Made by a program: the position numbers and the translations under genes. The notes beneath the pieces are model-generated. The model saw only the letters and a program-made list of their open reading frames with translations. It ran no database searches and had not been told where the DNA came from. Source: Lucifuga dentata (Eukaryota; Chordata; Actinopteri; Ophidiiformes; Bythitidae). From it: a stretch of 64,000 bases of DNA. The stretch is taken from positions 1 through 64,000 of the forward strand of contig VXCM01001297.1 of NCBI GenBank assembly GCA_014773175.1, read 5' to 3'. Positions 32,185 through 44,114 of the stretch are shown one piece after another (the stretch's first letter is position 1; each line of letters starts with the position of its first letter).

Positions 32185-33548
32185 TTAAAGGACCATAATG
32201 CTGATCATGCACATTTGAGCCCAAAATATACAACCTGTATACGTGTTACATTACTGACAACCAATTTCCAAAACATAAAACTGTATATAAGTTTTCCTGT
32301 TATTTTTTCAAATCCCCTTATCTTTCAAAATCAAATGTTCAGGTGATACACACCTTAAAATGGGGCAGATTCATCAAAAATGGCGCTAAGGGTGCAGCGC
32401 TGACCTACAGTAAATGTGTGCTGTGACAACTGAAGCTCATTCATAAAACTTCTCCTAGATAATCAGCGCACCGCTGTCACATGAAGGCAGCGTTGCTGTG
32501 AGGTGTGACAAGTAAAAGCCGATGAAGATCAGTGTGTTAATGAGCATATTTATATACACATTAGCATATTTACTAGCCACCATTTATAATGATTCATCTA
32601 AAGTCATAAATCATAAAAGAAAACATACATTCTGCGTTAGAGATCCTTGTTTTAAAAGACTGACACTAAAATAACAGGAAAACATACCTCATAGTGTGTG
32701 ATCGCGCTGTGCGGAAGGGTAGGAGGGGTGAGTGTGTATGTGTGTGTGTGTGTGTGTGAGGAACTCAGACGTGCATGTCACAGACATGTCTCAGACAGGT
32801 AAGGTGAATGAAGCAGAACGCACAAGAACATGTCTCAGATCGGATCAAAACTCACCATTTAAAAACTGACTGATCAGCTGAGTTTATCTATCAAAGTTAC
32901 TGATCACTAACGCATGAGAGGCAAATAAAGTTTTAAATGTCTCCCAGATTTCATACCGCTGAAATTTACCACCAGAATGAAGCAGCTCTTAATTTTTGTG
33001 TGTGGGTTTGTTTTATGAATACTACCGCAACATGTAAATAAGGAAATATCTCAGTAACACCTCTTTCAAGGCTAACGCTAACATATGATGCTAACAGGCA
33101 TTTATGAATGAGGGAACGTGGTTACATCATGATATTTGCACATAGCAATGCGGTAAAATATGCGCTTACCACATAATGTTTATGAATCAGGCCTGATGTT
33201 TCTCCTGCTAACACTTTTGCAAGACTGTTGAATGCACGATCAGTTTAATTTATCGTTAAAAGCAGTCTTCTCCTGGGACTATATTTCCTGGCGGAGACAT
33301 ACATCATCTTCCGTGCAGCTCCACGTTGGATCAGTTAAAGAAAGTTATTTTGAAAAAAAAAAAAAAAATCTAATAGACATAATGTTCGCTGTGATGGATT
33401 ACGCATCTCAAAGTCTCTACAAGTTGATATATAAATCTAAAATTTACCGCTAACGCAGTATATTTTGGGAAACAGTTGTCAGTAACGTAACATGTATGGA
33501 TTGTATATATTTGGCTCAAACATGCATGACCGCCGGTATGATCCTTAA
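32185..33548 (+). mobile_element. TTAA-MITE, subfamily B, split by another element
   Basis: TTAA at 32,185 and 33,545. The left part runs to about 32,361 ('gatacacaccttaaaat'), the right part from about 33,194 ('tgtttctcctgctaacac') to the end CCGGTATGATCCTTAA. The ~830 bp between them are a different element. Confidence 0.8.
32362..33193. mobile_element. Unclassified TIR element nested in MITE
   Basis: Inverted ends GGGGCAGATTCATCAAAAAT (left) and ATGTTTATGAATCAGGCC (right, reverse complement GGCCTGATTCATAAACAT). No coding frame. The junctions do not show a clean target duplication, and a few bases of the host MITE appear to be missing. Confidence 0.65.
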
Positions 33549-33657
33549 AGTACAACTTTTTTAAGGAACTTGTATTTTATGTGACTATTATCAGTTTATC
33601 TGATTTTTTTTCCTTATTTTCTTCCCTCGTTCCTTATTTTCATTTTCCAGTGTTGTG

Positions 33658-33658
<1 letters not shown>

Positions 33659-33708
<50 letters not shown>

Positions 33709-33709
33709 T
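33659..33709. repeat. (TTTC)n microsatellite
   Basis: About 12 perfect TTTC units. Confidence 0.95.
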
Positions 33710-34205
33710 GCTTCTTCATGTCATCTGAAAATGGAGAAACGAGGTTTTTTATCTGACACAGAACCCAAACTACACTCTTTTCCATGATGACAGAGTACCT
33801 TTTCCTCTGGAGGCTCTGTGAATTGGACAAGACGGACAAACGAGGCTGACATGCAGCAAATTATGGACTTTCTGGCTGCTATCTGTGATTGTGGCTTTCA
33901 ACTCTTTTCACCTGATTTGGCTCCTCAGACTTTCACTTCTTCATCAAACATGAAAAAGGCTTTAGTTGGAAGTCATTGTCGTTTCTTTTCAAGCATTTAT
34001 TTTTGATGATCCAAACACTGAGTGCATCACTTTGGTTAAAGACTCTCTGGGGGCTCTGAGTTCTGCAGGCCAACTTTAAAATGACTGTGTTATTAAAATA
34101 AGACCTCCTGTGGATGGAATATGTGCTGAATATATACAGACATGCTAGCATGACTCTCCTTTTTATAGAGGGACTAAAAAGGAGAGCTGGTGCTAGCGGC
34201 AGATG

Positions 34206-34278
34206 CTAACCCAGGAATGGGCAACTTTGATGAGGATGGGGTCCAATAAAATTTAATTCTCCCCATCAAAGGGCCACA

Positions 34279-34311
<33 letters not shown>

Positions 34312-35125
34312 NTTTTTTTTTTTTTTTTCCTGACATTCATAAGTGGTGTGCAGTCAGGGTCAGCAAGTTCTTCTCTGCTGGCCTAGAGATTGTCAGAATC
34401 AGCAAATTATGTTTTTATACTTTAATATATATTTTAATTAATGCTATATGTATTTTACAAAGTTTGTTCCCATCAGTTTTGTTATTAACGTCATTTCATT
34501 GCTACTCTCTCCCTCAGTTTTGCTGCTTTCATAGTGCAGCTCATATAAATTAGAGCTTTTATCCAATCAGATTTTTCCCCCTGTGCTGTCTCCGGGTAAA
34601 AAAATCTAGCCTGAGGCCTTCAGAATCTGGAATGAATCTCCTCTGCTATTCAAGCTAATGGGATAATGTTGTTGATTGTCATATTCTTTAACCAATCAGA
34701 TTTAGAGTTTGCCATGTTGGGCGTATTCTTTTACACATCAGGGCCTTCTAGCTGGACTTGGCCTACGTCATCAGAGTACAGCATTATGCTAACAGCTAAA
34801 CAGCCTGCCAGAAATTCATCAGAAGAAGAAGAGAACCGGTTAGCTTAGCTAACTCAAGTAAACCTAGCTAGCACGTAACGTAGCATTAATGTTTATTTAA
34901 ACTTTCTTTCTTGACGTTTAGATTTTTAGATGTAGTGCTTTAGATTTTTTCTTTTTACTTAACCCTGTTGTTTTTTAACGCACAATGGCTGAAGGAGGAG
35001 AAGAAATGGATTTACAATGCTTTTTTTTACATTTTGGAACTGAAACACACCGATAATGTACAGCTGTGTCGTTAAACTCTTTCTAAAGACAGAAAGGAGG
35101 ATGGACTTTGTCTTCAGATGATGAG
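34206..35125 (+). mobile_element. Possible 5' part of a decayed hAT-type transposon
   Basis: Begins CAGGAATGGGCAACTTTGATGAGG and soon has 'caaagggccacaca', both typical of the end of fish hAT (Charlie-like) elements. A poly-T run with N (34,312) follows. At 34,985-35,125 a short plus-strand frame (MAEGGEEMDLQCF) ends near a GGTAAGT, as a transposase 5' exon might. The other end and any hAT catalytic domain were not found, so this is tentative. Confidence 0.35.
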
Positions 35126-35284
35126 CAGCTTTGGTAAGTTTGATGGATTTTTTTTAATATAATTTTTTTTAAACATTTTTTTATTCAGTTATTGTATGCA
35201 CATTTATCTTTTTATTGTCATTGTTTGTTTTTATTCCACATTTGCTTTGGCAATGTAAGTGTATGTTTCCCATGCCACTGAATT

Positions 35285-35307
35285 GAATTGAAAGAGAGAG
35301 AGAGAGC

Positions 35308-35340
<33 letters not shown>
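35285..35340. repeat. (AG)n microsatellite
   Basis: AG runs interrupted once by 'ctac'. Confidence 0.95.
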
Positions 35341-35341
<1 letters not shown>

Positions 35342-35872
35342 TTAAATACTCTAGGATTATGATGACTGGGTTGCTGTGACTCTGCATCACTTTAAATCAC
35401 ATGAATGATGGTATGAAGGATTACATCAATGTTAGATAGAACATGGTGCATGATGCTCTTTCTGTCTCCATGTCTCTGTGTCTCCGTGTCTGAACTCTAA
35501 CTGCAGACAAATGTCCCAGAGGACAGACACCAGCGTGGACAGAGTTCTGTGTTGAGTTTGAGCTGAGGCTGTCTGCACATCAGGCCTTCATCTGACCTGC
35601 CATGCTGCGACCATACCAAACGGTTCCTTCTCTGCTGGACATTTTATTCTGAGCCAGAAAACCACAAACACCACAGAAGGAGCAGGAGTCTCCATGTTAA
35701 CACTCTGTGCAGCTTAAAAAAAAAAAAACCCACTCTGCAGCAGAGAGAGGAGGAGCCAGAAAAAAAAATCTTAATGAAATCTTTACATTTGGAGCTGAAA
35801 CAGACGCTGCAGAGTCTGTCAGGACCAACAAACCAGAAACCTCCAGAAATCATCTCTCAGCTTCACATTCTG

Positions 35873-35873
<1 letters not shown>

Positions 35874-35926
<53 letters not shown>

Positions 35927-35942
35927 NCACACACACACACAC
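35874..35942. repeat. (CA)n microsatellite with N
   Basis: CA array containing a single N at 35,927; length uncertain. A second (CA)n lies at 36,065-36,110. Confidence 0.95.
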
Positions 35943-36062
35943 AATTTGAGACTTAGGTTCCACCAGACTACTGTAAATCCTCACTTCTGCCGGGAGGGGC
36001 TGTGGATAAACCCTGCTCAACATCAAATTGGAACGATAAAACCTTGACCTGTGACATACAAT

Positions 36063-36112
<50 letters not shown>

Positions 36113-36134
36113 GGATCCATTTCTCTCACTGTGG

Positions 36135-36442
36135 AAAGGACCAATTTTGCATGTTTAAGCCCAACAAATAAACCTGCAAACACGTTATGTTACTGACAAT
36201 TTCCAAAATATAAAACCGTTTTGACAAATCCTCTAATCCTTCAAAATCAAATCTTCAGGTGATACACACACTTTAAAATTCAGTGTTACACCTGCTAACA
36301 TGTATGTCCTAATGAAGAAGGAACGGTCATTTTTAATTTCTTTGTAAAACCAGTTTTGTCAGATGATTGTCAGTAACATAACATGTATGAAAATTGAATA
36401 TATTAGGGTCAAACATGCAGAATGGGTGGTATGGTCCTTTAA
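36135..36442 (+). mobile_element. TTAA-MITE, internally deleted B/A chimera
   Basis: The left arm is subfamily B ('agcccaacaaataaacc', 'tcaaatcttcaggtgatac'), the right arm subfamily A ('atgaaaattgaatatattagg', GGGTGGTATGGTCCTTTAA). About half the usual interior is missing. The left TTAA is mutated. Confidence 0.75.
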
Positions 36443-36843
36443 TGGACATCGTGTGTTTTTCCAAACAAACTGTTTCAGGTCTTTACCAGGTCAGTCACTA
36501 TTTTATTTTTAGTAATGTACAGATCTGATGTTTTTGATGATTATTTCAGCGTTACTGATTTACTGTTTGCTGTGTGACTTTTATCAAATTATTGTTATGA
36601 ATTTGCTGTTTGGTATTTTGTTATTTGTAGTTTTGTATCTGTATTTGTCTGTAATGCAGCCTAATGGAAGGATAAAGTTTTAGCTTTTTATCTCAGTAAA
36701 TAGATGGTCTTTTGCTGAGAGTGAGAGGTCAGTTTGGGTTTTATTTCTGTAAACCATAAACATAATATAGGTTAGAGTTGTACTGGATTGATTGACTTGT
36801 AGATGGATTAGCATTAAATCCAGTGGTTGTAGGAGTTTCGTAC

Positions 36844-36946
36844 CGGTCCGAAGCTGTTGCTGTCCAGACTATGGCCGTGATGATCTCCTTCGATCCAAAA
36901 ATGACCATCGGGAATTCGAATGTATCGATTCTTATGGCTCAGAGTC
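36844..36946 (-). CDS. IMMP2L: IMMP2L penultimate coding exon
   Basis: A minus-strand exon of 103 bp. The acceptor is CTTCAG|GACTCTG at 36,947-36,948 and the donor CCG|GTACGA. The first base completes an Arg codon split with the exon at 52,737-52,802. The remaining 34 codons read [17 protein letters not shown], then [17 protein letters not shown]. This carries the conserved S26 peptidase box E-like motif (GDHHxxSxDSNxFGPV in the mitochondrial branch), which forms part of the active-site fold. The match to human IMMP2L in this segment ([20 protein letters not shown]) is close and gap-free. Confidence 0.96.
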
Positions 36947-37084
36947 CTGAAGAAAGACAGAAGAGGAAAATAAATAAAAATATAGCATTTAGTTAAAAAC
37001 CTTCAAAGAAGAGATGAAGATAAATTCTCCTCTGAAATAATAGTTTTTGGAGCAAAGGAGGAAAGACAAAAAGTCAGCAGCCAT

Positions 37085-37653
37085 TTTCATTCTCTCTCAC
37101 TGACGACCAAAAGCCAGGTCAGAAACCTTGGAGTCATCATGGACTCGGATTCAAATTTCAACAACCACATCAGATCAATAACAAAAACAGCCTAATACCA
37201 CCTTAAAAACATCACCAGAATGAGGGGATTCACATCCTGGAAAGACTTAGAGAAGCTTATTCCTGCCTTTATTTTCAGCAGGCTGGACTGCTGTAACGGT
37301 GCGTTTACAGGCAATCAGACAGCTTCAACTCATTGTAAATGCTGCTGCTAGAGTTCTAACTAAGACTAAAAAAATACAGCGCATCACTCCACAGCTTAGA
37401 TTCCCAGGCTTCCTGTCTCCCAAAGAATGGAGTTTAACCCTTAAATACATAGGATGGGTCTTCAGCAAACCAGGACCTCTAATTCATTCATTTTTTTCAT
37501 TTAAACCCTTGACTCCTGGTATTCCTCAAAGTCTTTGTTTTTAACAGTTTTATGGCTTCAAGTTGTCAAAATTGATGAAAATAATTGTTTTTCTAATGGT
37601 TTTTGCTAAAAAGTGTATGTGGTCGCTACGGACCTGAGGTATGTAAGAGTGTC

Positions 37654-37706
<53 letters not shown>

Positions 37707-37875
37707 NNNNNNNNNNNNNNNNNNNNNNNNNNNNNNNNNNNNNNNNNNNNNNNNNNNNNNNNNNNNNNNNNNNNNNNNNNNNNNNNNNNNNNNNNNNNNN
37801 NNNNNNNNNNNNNNNNNNNNNNNNNNNNNNNNNNNNNNNNNNNNNNNNNNNNNNNNNNNNNNNNNNNNNNNNNNN

Positions 37876-37931
<56 letters not shown>

Positions 37932-38452
37932 TTTTGTGGTTTTATCGTTCATAAAATGATCTGAAAAGTTTACAAGCAAAAATATTTCACTTTGTAGCTC
38001 AATTTGTGTTGCGTAAGTTACGGGTCTCTAATGATCCGACATAAGTAGGAATGGATGGAAAACGGCTGATGCATTTAAAATGCTGCTGCTGGTTTGTAAA
38101 TGGATTAGGACCAAAATATATTTCAGATCTGCTTCTGTGTTCTGAACCCTGCAGACCTTTTAGATGGTCTGGCTCTGCTCTGCTTTCTGTTCCTCCAGTC
38201 AGAACTAAACATGGGAAGCAGCGCTTAGTTTCTATGCACCAACTAGTTGGAACAAACTTTCAGAAAGTCTAAGGTCAAAGGTCAGCCACATTACTGCGCT
38301 CTTTCAAATCAGAGCTGAAAACATTTCTCTTCACCACTGCCTTTTATTAATTATTTTATTTTTGCACTGTAGCACTTCTTTAAGCTCTTAAACTTTTAAT
38401 GTCATTGTTTGAAATGTCTTCAACCTTTTAAATTTTCTCATGGATTCTTTTA

Positions 38453-38487
<35 letters not shown>

Positions 38488-38612
38488 AGATATCCTTTTC
38501 TTTATCTCAATTCTATGTTTTTTTCCATTCGTTTTTTTCCTCATATCGATGTAAAGCACTTTGTAAGCACCTCTGTGTCTGAATGGTGCTATACAAATAA
38601 ACCTGCCTTGCC
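37085..38612 (+). mobile_element. LINE (L2/Rex-like) ORF2 remnant, split by homopolymer/gap
   Basis: At about 37,115-37,200 the plus strand reads VRNLGVIMDSDSNFNNHIRS, followed by HLKNITRMR and SRLDCCN. From 37,299 another frame gives RQLQLIVNAAARVLTKTKK. From 38,090 it continues with NGLGPKYISDLLL and VRTKHGKQR. Together these are the ordered C-terminal blocks of a fish L2-type reverse transcriptase. A 3' UTR follows with an (AAAT)n at 38,456-38,488 and ends 'aaataaacctgccttgcctt'. The region about 37,440-38,050 is unrelated: poly-T, 169 Ns, poly-A. Confidence 0.8.
37657..37928. other. Assembly gap: poly-T, 169 N, poly-A
   Basis: A ~50 nt poly-T, Ns at 37,707-37,875, then a ~53 nt poly-A. 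The opposite homopolymers on each side suggest either two tails facing each other or an assembly fold-back. Sequence content is unknown. Confidence 0.95.
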
Positions 38613-38615
38613 TTG

Positions 38616-39056
38616 AAAGCCCCCAAAAGCAGTTTATTAATTTATAAAACCAATACAGAAACAACAAACTGTAATAATCAATCTGAAAATGTAATTTCAA
38701 CAGTTAAAAACAGTTTTCTACATAATTTACAGCTTTCAGTGAATTTGACTTTGGAAAATGCATCAGAAATTAAAATTATGACAATGATGATGATGATGAT
38801 GATGAAGAAAGTTGTCAGGTTTAATTTGCTAAAGATTTATTGGAGAGGCTTCAGTTTTCCAGCTTAATCCTCAACAGGAAATGACCCTTGTGATGTCACA
38901 GAGGCCAGTTCCCCTGACTTTGCACAGCGCCCTCTACAGCCACATAAAGGTTTTACAGCTGTTTTCATAAGCTGAATGATGCTCCATGTGACCAGTAATA
39001 TGAATATGACGTGTAAAACAGGCGAACCATCAAAGTTTCTACTGGATTTTCGCCGC
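38616..39056. other. Intronic DNA, no gene seen
   Basis: Contains a short (ATG)n at 38,783-38,805. No other feature. Confidence 0.4.
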
Positions 39057-39361
39057 GGGTCTGTAAAGCCCTTTAAACCATTTAATGTGATACTGAGCTA
39101 GAAATACTGTCAATTCTCTATTAAAAGCTGGTATTCAAATCATAGCCAGTATCTAATAATAGCCAGGGGGCGGAGTCAGCAGGATGAAATAAAAGCCGGT
39201 CTCATATAAAGTTGGGTTTGGTGTTTGTCTTTTACTGGTCCAGGAAACTATGAGTGTGATCTGCTGCTGCCACCAGATGATAGCAGCCATGTTTGATACC
39301 AAACCGCTTAAAAACCTCTGCAGCCGTCGTCCTCCAGCCAGAAGACACGACTGGCTCAACG
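39057..39361 (+). repeat. Dispersed ~300-bp repeat, copy 1
   Basis: From GGTCTGTAAAGCCCTTTAAACC to 'ccagaagacacgactggctcaacgtg'. It is >90% identical by eye to 40,984-41,288. The first ~50 bp look like a fish LINE 3' module ('tgtaaagcccttt...tgatactgagcta'); the rest is unassigned. Confidence 0.85.
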
Positions 39362-40365
39362 TGCGATATAAACTTCTGAAGGGAAAATAATCAGCTGTTA
39401 ACTTTCCAGACAGGATGAATAATTGCCACATTATCTCTGACGAGAAAAAAAAGCAAAGATGGAGATTCAAGGGATAATGGCCACCAAGGTCCTCTGGTTG
39501 ACAGCGGATCAAATCTACGGAACAATTATTGCTTTCATTTAATTTCATTTTCGCTCGTCGTCAGCTGCTAAATCATCCCCGCGGCGTCGCTTCCTGTCGA
39601 CGCCTTATCGCTCAAACGGAGATCTGATCGGAGGACACAATCAGTCTAATAAGGGCGGTNGGAGGAGGAGGGGATGTTCATCTCATCCTGAGCTCCTTCT
39701 TCAATCAGGCCATCATGTTTATGAGGAGAAGGTCTGACGCCCTTCATCATCCCTCTGGACTGTTATGGGCCCGTTGCAGCCACGATTCATCATTTAGCAG
39801 AGGAACACGGAGAATTACGGCCTCGCTGACTTTTTAAATGGAAATTCGTCTGCGATTCATTGAGTGTGTGTGTGTGTGTGTGTGTATGTTTGTGGCTGAC
39901 CAAAGAGGCCTTAGATACATAAATATCGATTTTAGCCACAGCAGCTGAATTTAATGACTCACAAAAACAAGCTGGAACCTCTTTTTTTGGGACTAATAAA
40001 AAAGGTTTGGAGTGACCGTGGCAGCGGCTCAACGAGGAACGGCTGAAATCTTTACAGAGACGAAGACGACCGACTTCTTTTATTCAGAGTTTTATTTCAG
40101 ATGGTTTACCCTGTTGAGACAACAAATTTTTAATCCGAGGAGACCCAAAGCAGAAATCTTGCCTCGCTGTTAGATCATCAGTCTGTGGCTGTAAAATTGA
40201 TTCCAGGTGTTTTGTGATGAATTGCTGTTATTTTTGCATTTTTCTGCCTTATTTCATAATTGTTATTTTGTACTCCTCACAGAATCCTTTCAACAACCGT
40301 CTGTACACTTGATGTGACGTCTCAAAGTGGATGTAAGGTCGGCCCCAGTCGGTCTTGACAAACAT
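39362..40365. other. Intronic DNA with GC-rich unique block and (GT)n
   Basis: About 39,545-39,850 is CpG-containing and repeat-free (possible conserved element; see findings), with one N at 39,660. (GT)n lies at 39,864-39,886. No exon fits. Confidence 0.35.
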
Positions 40366-40435
40366 AATACCGGTGATTTTACATGTTTGAGTCAAATATA
40401 TAGAACCCGTGTTCACGTTACTGCCAACCATCAAG
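40366..40435 (+). mobile_element. TTAA-MITE, short left-end fragment
   Basis: 'ataccggtgattttacatgtttgag' through 'cacgttactgccaacc' matches the first ~70 bp of subfamily B only. Confidence 0.6.
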
Positions 40436-40739
40436 CGGTTCCACAACTTTGTTGTGTTGCCACAAAATTTGACTTCTGAGTTACAGATTTTGTAAACGGT
40501 CTTATTTTTGTCAGGCTCACTTGTGTCCTTTTGCTTTTGAAAACCAAAATGAGTTCAAACGTCTGCTCGAAACCCAGAGTCACAGACGCCATGTTGTTTT
40601 TAATACAAGCTTGGTCTTCTACATTTTCCATAGTAGAGTAGTCGAGTCACGTCACAGAGAATTTACACTACTTTCTCTCTGTCTTTATTCTATGAGCTAT
40701 TTTGTTCTGGTTCTCTATTCCATTTCTTAAATTTGCATT

Positions 40740-40983
40740 ATTTTATATTTACATGGTTTTCTTCTTGTTTGCTGTTTTATATCTCTCATTATGTTTTAAT
40801 GTCTCATTGTTTTTATGTCTTTGTAATTTGTCTCTTCCCCACCTATGTCACTCCTGACCGTTTGAGAGAGGAAATCTCACTTTGAATCATCTCTTCTGAG
40901 GTTTCTTCCATTTTTTCCTTATATAATAAGGTTTTTAGGGAGTTTTCCTCCTTCTTTGGGCCAGTCAGGAAGCATTAATGTGA
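40740..40983 (+). mobile_element. Probable LINE/SINE 3' module
   Basis: 'ctgaggtttcttccattttttcc' and 'aggtttttagggagttttcctcc' are words of a very common fish repeat 3' region. No ends were resolved. Confidence 0.5.
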
Positions 40984-41288
40984 GGGTCCGTAAAGCCCTT
41001 TAAACCATTTTATGTGATACTGAGCTACAAATACTGTCAATTCTCTATTTAAAGCCGGTATTCAAATCATAGCCAGTATCTAATAACAGCCAGGGGGCGG
41101 AGTCAGCAGGATGAAATAAAAGCCGGTTTCATATAAAGTTGGGTTTGGTGTTTGTCTTTTACTGGTCCAGGAAACTATGAGTGTGATCTGCTGCTGCCAC
41201 CAGATGATAGCAGCCATTTTTGATACCAAACTGCTTAAAATCCTCTGCAGCCGTCGTCCTCCAGCCAGAAGACACGACCGGCTCAACG
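40984..41288 (+). repeat. Dispersed ~300-bp repeat, copy 2
   Basis: Same unit as 39,057-39,361, in the same orientation and 1.9 kb away. It continues into sequence absent from copy 1 ('aaacaaagctgtaaacatgg'). Confidence 0.85.
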
Positions 41289-41386
41289 TGAAACAAAGCT
41301 GTAAACATGGAGCCCGCTGTCACCACGAGTGACAGCGGAGTGGCATCATAAACTGGAACAAGTGGCTGAAAATGAACTTTTCTAAA

Positions 41387-41517
41387 AGCTCCTGGAGGCG
41401 TGTTCACACTGACATCTTCTCCTTGTGGCGGTGTGTTTTTATGCAGTTATGNAGCTCCTGGAGGCGTGTTCACACTGACATCTTCTCCTTGTGGCGGTGT
41501 GTTTTTATGCAGTTATG
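41387..41517. other. 65 bp written twice around a single N
   Basis: AGCTCCTGGAGGCGTG...GCAGTTATG precedes and follows the N at 41,452. Treated as an unmerged contig overlap. Confidence 0.85.
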
Positions 41518-42514
41518 GTTTTGTCCATCAGCAAAATTAGAAATAAAAGCCTGTCTCCTATATTGGGCGGGTTCTCTCTGCAGTTGAGGTAAATAAAGGC
41601 CCCACCCACTAAAAGAGCACTTACAGTAAACTTGACTACTAGCGTTCAATTAAAAATTTGACTATTTAAAAGACAGATTCATATTTTGTGAATCTATATC
41701 AGAATTGTTTAAATTTGAATCACAAATAATCAAAAAATCAATTTTTCCCCGACCCCTAACATACAGTAGACACATTCAACCATTTCCATGTACAGTAGAC
41801 ACACTTTAACTCGTACAAACCCAAATACACACACAGTACACACAGCGACACTCCAAACAGCTTCAGGATGCTACAAACTGTCTTGTCGTCAGCTTCAGTT
41901 CAAGTTTATCCATCCATAAAATCTCGTGTTCCTCACCATTTGGAAAGAAGCTACTATAGTAGATAATTTGACCAATAATTCACACGTTAAAAAAAACAGT
42001 AATTAAAAAACCAGCAGTGAACAAGATAAAAGGTTTTATGCTACAATAGAACTGTAATAAAATACATTTAAGTTACAATAATAAATAAAAAAAAAAACAG
42101 TAGGATAAAAGCTATAAAAAAGACATTTACATATGATTCAAAAACACTGTACTTGAAAAATTATATATCTATATATATATATAGATATATACTGTATATA
42201 TATAATACATTAACTTTTCCCCTTGTAAACATCTTACTGTAGTCTGATTCTGTGGGGAAGAAAACAGCAGCAGATTGGTGTTGCAGACAGCTGGTCTAAC
42301 CTGCTGCTACGTTCAGTAACACACTTTTCTGTGCTCTGCTCTGTCCTCCAAAATCCCAAACAACTGAGAAAACCTGTAGACTGATCCACTGATTTCTGTC
42401 TGATCCACAAACCGACGCCTTTCCTACATGTTGCCTCACTTCTCTTTACCAGTTTTAGTTGCTGCGTTTTAGTCACAGATTTGGTGGAATCTAAAATACT
42501 TCTGAGTAAAAGCT
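41518..42514. other. Intronic AT-rich DNA
   Basis: A (TA)n run lies at 42,163-42,203. No gene. Confidence 0.4.
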
Positions 42515-43103
42515 TTAAAGGACAATACCACCCATTTTGCATGTTTGAGCCTAATATATTCAATTTTCATACATGTAACGTTGCTGACAATCATTTCCCA
42601 AAGCATACTACTGGAACAGTGAAGTAAAATGTTTTTCCTACCTTCCAGACCTCCATTGGTTTCAGTTCATTCTGCTATTAAAATCAACTTGTTGATACTT
42701 GAAACGTTCTTGGGATAGGTAATCCATCATCACCAACAAGACGTGTATTCAGGGTTTTTTTTTAGAAGTTATGTAATTTTAGTGTTTAAGCTCAATAAAA
42801 AGCATGGAGTGAATGTATGCCTCCACCGGGGAATATAGTCCCAAAAGAAGACCTGTGTTTATGGAAAAATTTAAAGGACCATGACTTCATAAGGCTGTGT
42901 AACTATTAGCAGAAGAAACATGGATTTTTAAGGTGGGTGTATCACTTGAATATTTGATGTTGAAAGACTAAAAATGTTGCAAAATATCAGGAAAGCTGAA
43001 ATATGATTTTATCATTTGGAAATGATTGTCAATAATGTAACATGTATGAAAATTGAATATATTAGGGTGTCAAACATGCAAAATGGGTGGTATGGTCCTT
43101 TAG
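42515..43103 (+). mobile_element. TTAA-MITE, subfamily A, full length
   Basis: TTAA at the left, TTAG (mutated) at the right. Standard A interior. Confidence 0.85.
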
Positions 43104-43149
43104 CAGAGAGGAGGAGGGACTCTCTACCACTGCATGGAGTGGCGTCAAA

Positions 43150-43151
<2 letters not shown>

Positions 43152-43215
<64 letters not shown>

Positions 43216-43258
43216 NCACACACACCACACACACACACACATGCACACACACACGCAC
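43152..43258. repeat. (CA)n microsatellite with N
   Basis: Long CA array with an N at 43,216; a (GT)n follows at 43,348-43,378. Confidence 0.95.
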
Positions 43259-43345
43259 AACCTTTCATCAGTGTAACAGCAGCTGATGAATGTTACAGCA
43301 AAGGTTGAAAGTGGTTTAATGAGGCTGACAGCTCAAAGACAGGTA

Positions 43346-43386
<41 letters not shown>

Positions 43387-43387
<1 letters not shown>

Positions 43388-44114
43388 TGAGTTTGACTGA
43401 TATGTGTTTGTGGAGCCTGAAGTTCACTGTATTAGAATCTTTTACATTCAAGCTTTTCTACCCCTGTTCATTATCTTTGAATTTGGCCATTTTTATGCCA
43501 TAAAAACACACACGTACACAAAAACACACACACTTGCAGAGTTTCTTGCAGAATTTTTCCTCTCGTCAGGCTGGAAAATCTTCTGAACTGATCATTTCTG
43601 ACATCAGCTGACACAGAGCAGCCGCGGCTCAGCGTAATTGGACGTAAATATGAGGACCGATGTGAGTGGCTGGATTGCATCATGATTGCGTGAAAATAAA
43701 AAATAGTCCACTTCAGGTTCATTTCTGTCAGTCAAACCAAGAAAAACCCTCAACTTTAAGGGTGAAAATTACAAGTTTAAACAAAACCTAATTTAGTGTT
43801 TTTTAATTAAAGATCACTAAGACACATTACAGCCTGGTTTTTGACTTTTGTCATCCCCTCAGCAGCCCTCTGTGTCATGCAGCTTATTGTTCAACATGAT
43901 CCTTGTCATCTGGGAAAGTTGGGAAATATAACATGGATGAAATTAAAGAAAGGATGTAAGTAATGTTTTTAGCAGTTTGGACACATCACAGGATTTTATC
44001 GGGATATTGGAGTCATGCAGTGTTAAACAGGTTCAGTCTGCCAGTGTGTCACACTGCAGCTCCTTTTATGACATTTTCCCACTTTCCTACTTTCTACTAC
44101 TTCCTGTTTCACAC
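43387..44114. other. Intronic DNA, no gene seen
   Basis: Unique-looking, moderate GC at 43,590-43,680. No exon fits. Confidence 0.35.

Larger units (their letters stand above)
28566..36843 (-). other. IMMP2L: IMMP2L last intron (8,278 bp)
   Basis: Bounded by a GT donor (minus-strand CCG|GTACGA at 36,843) and a CAG acceptor at 28,566. It is filled with repeats listed separately: a minisatellite, MITEs, LINE tail, microsatellites and polypyrimidine tracts. No nested gene is seen on either strand. Confidence 0.9.
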
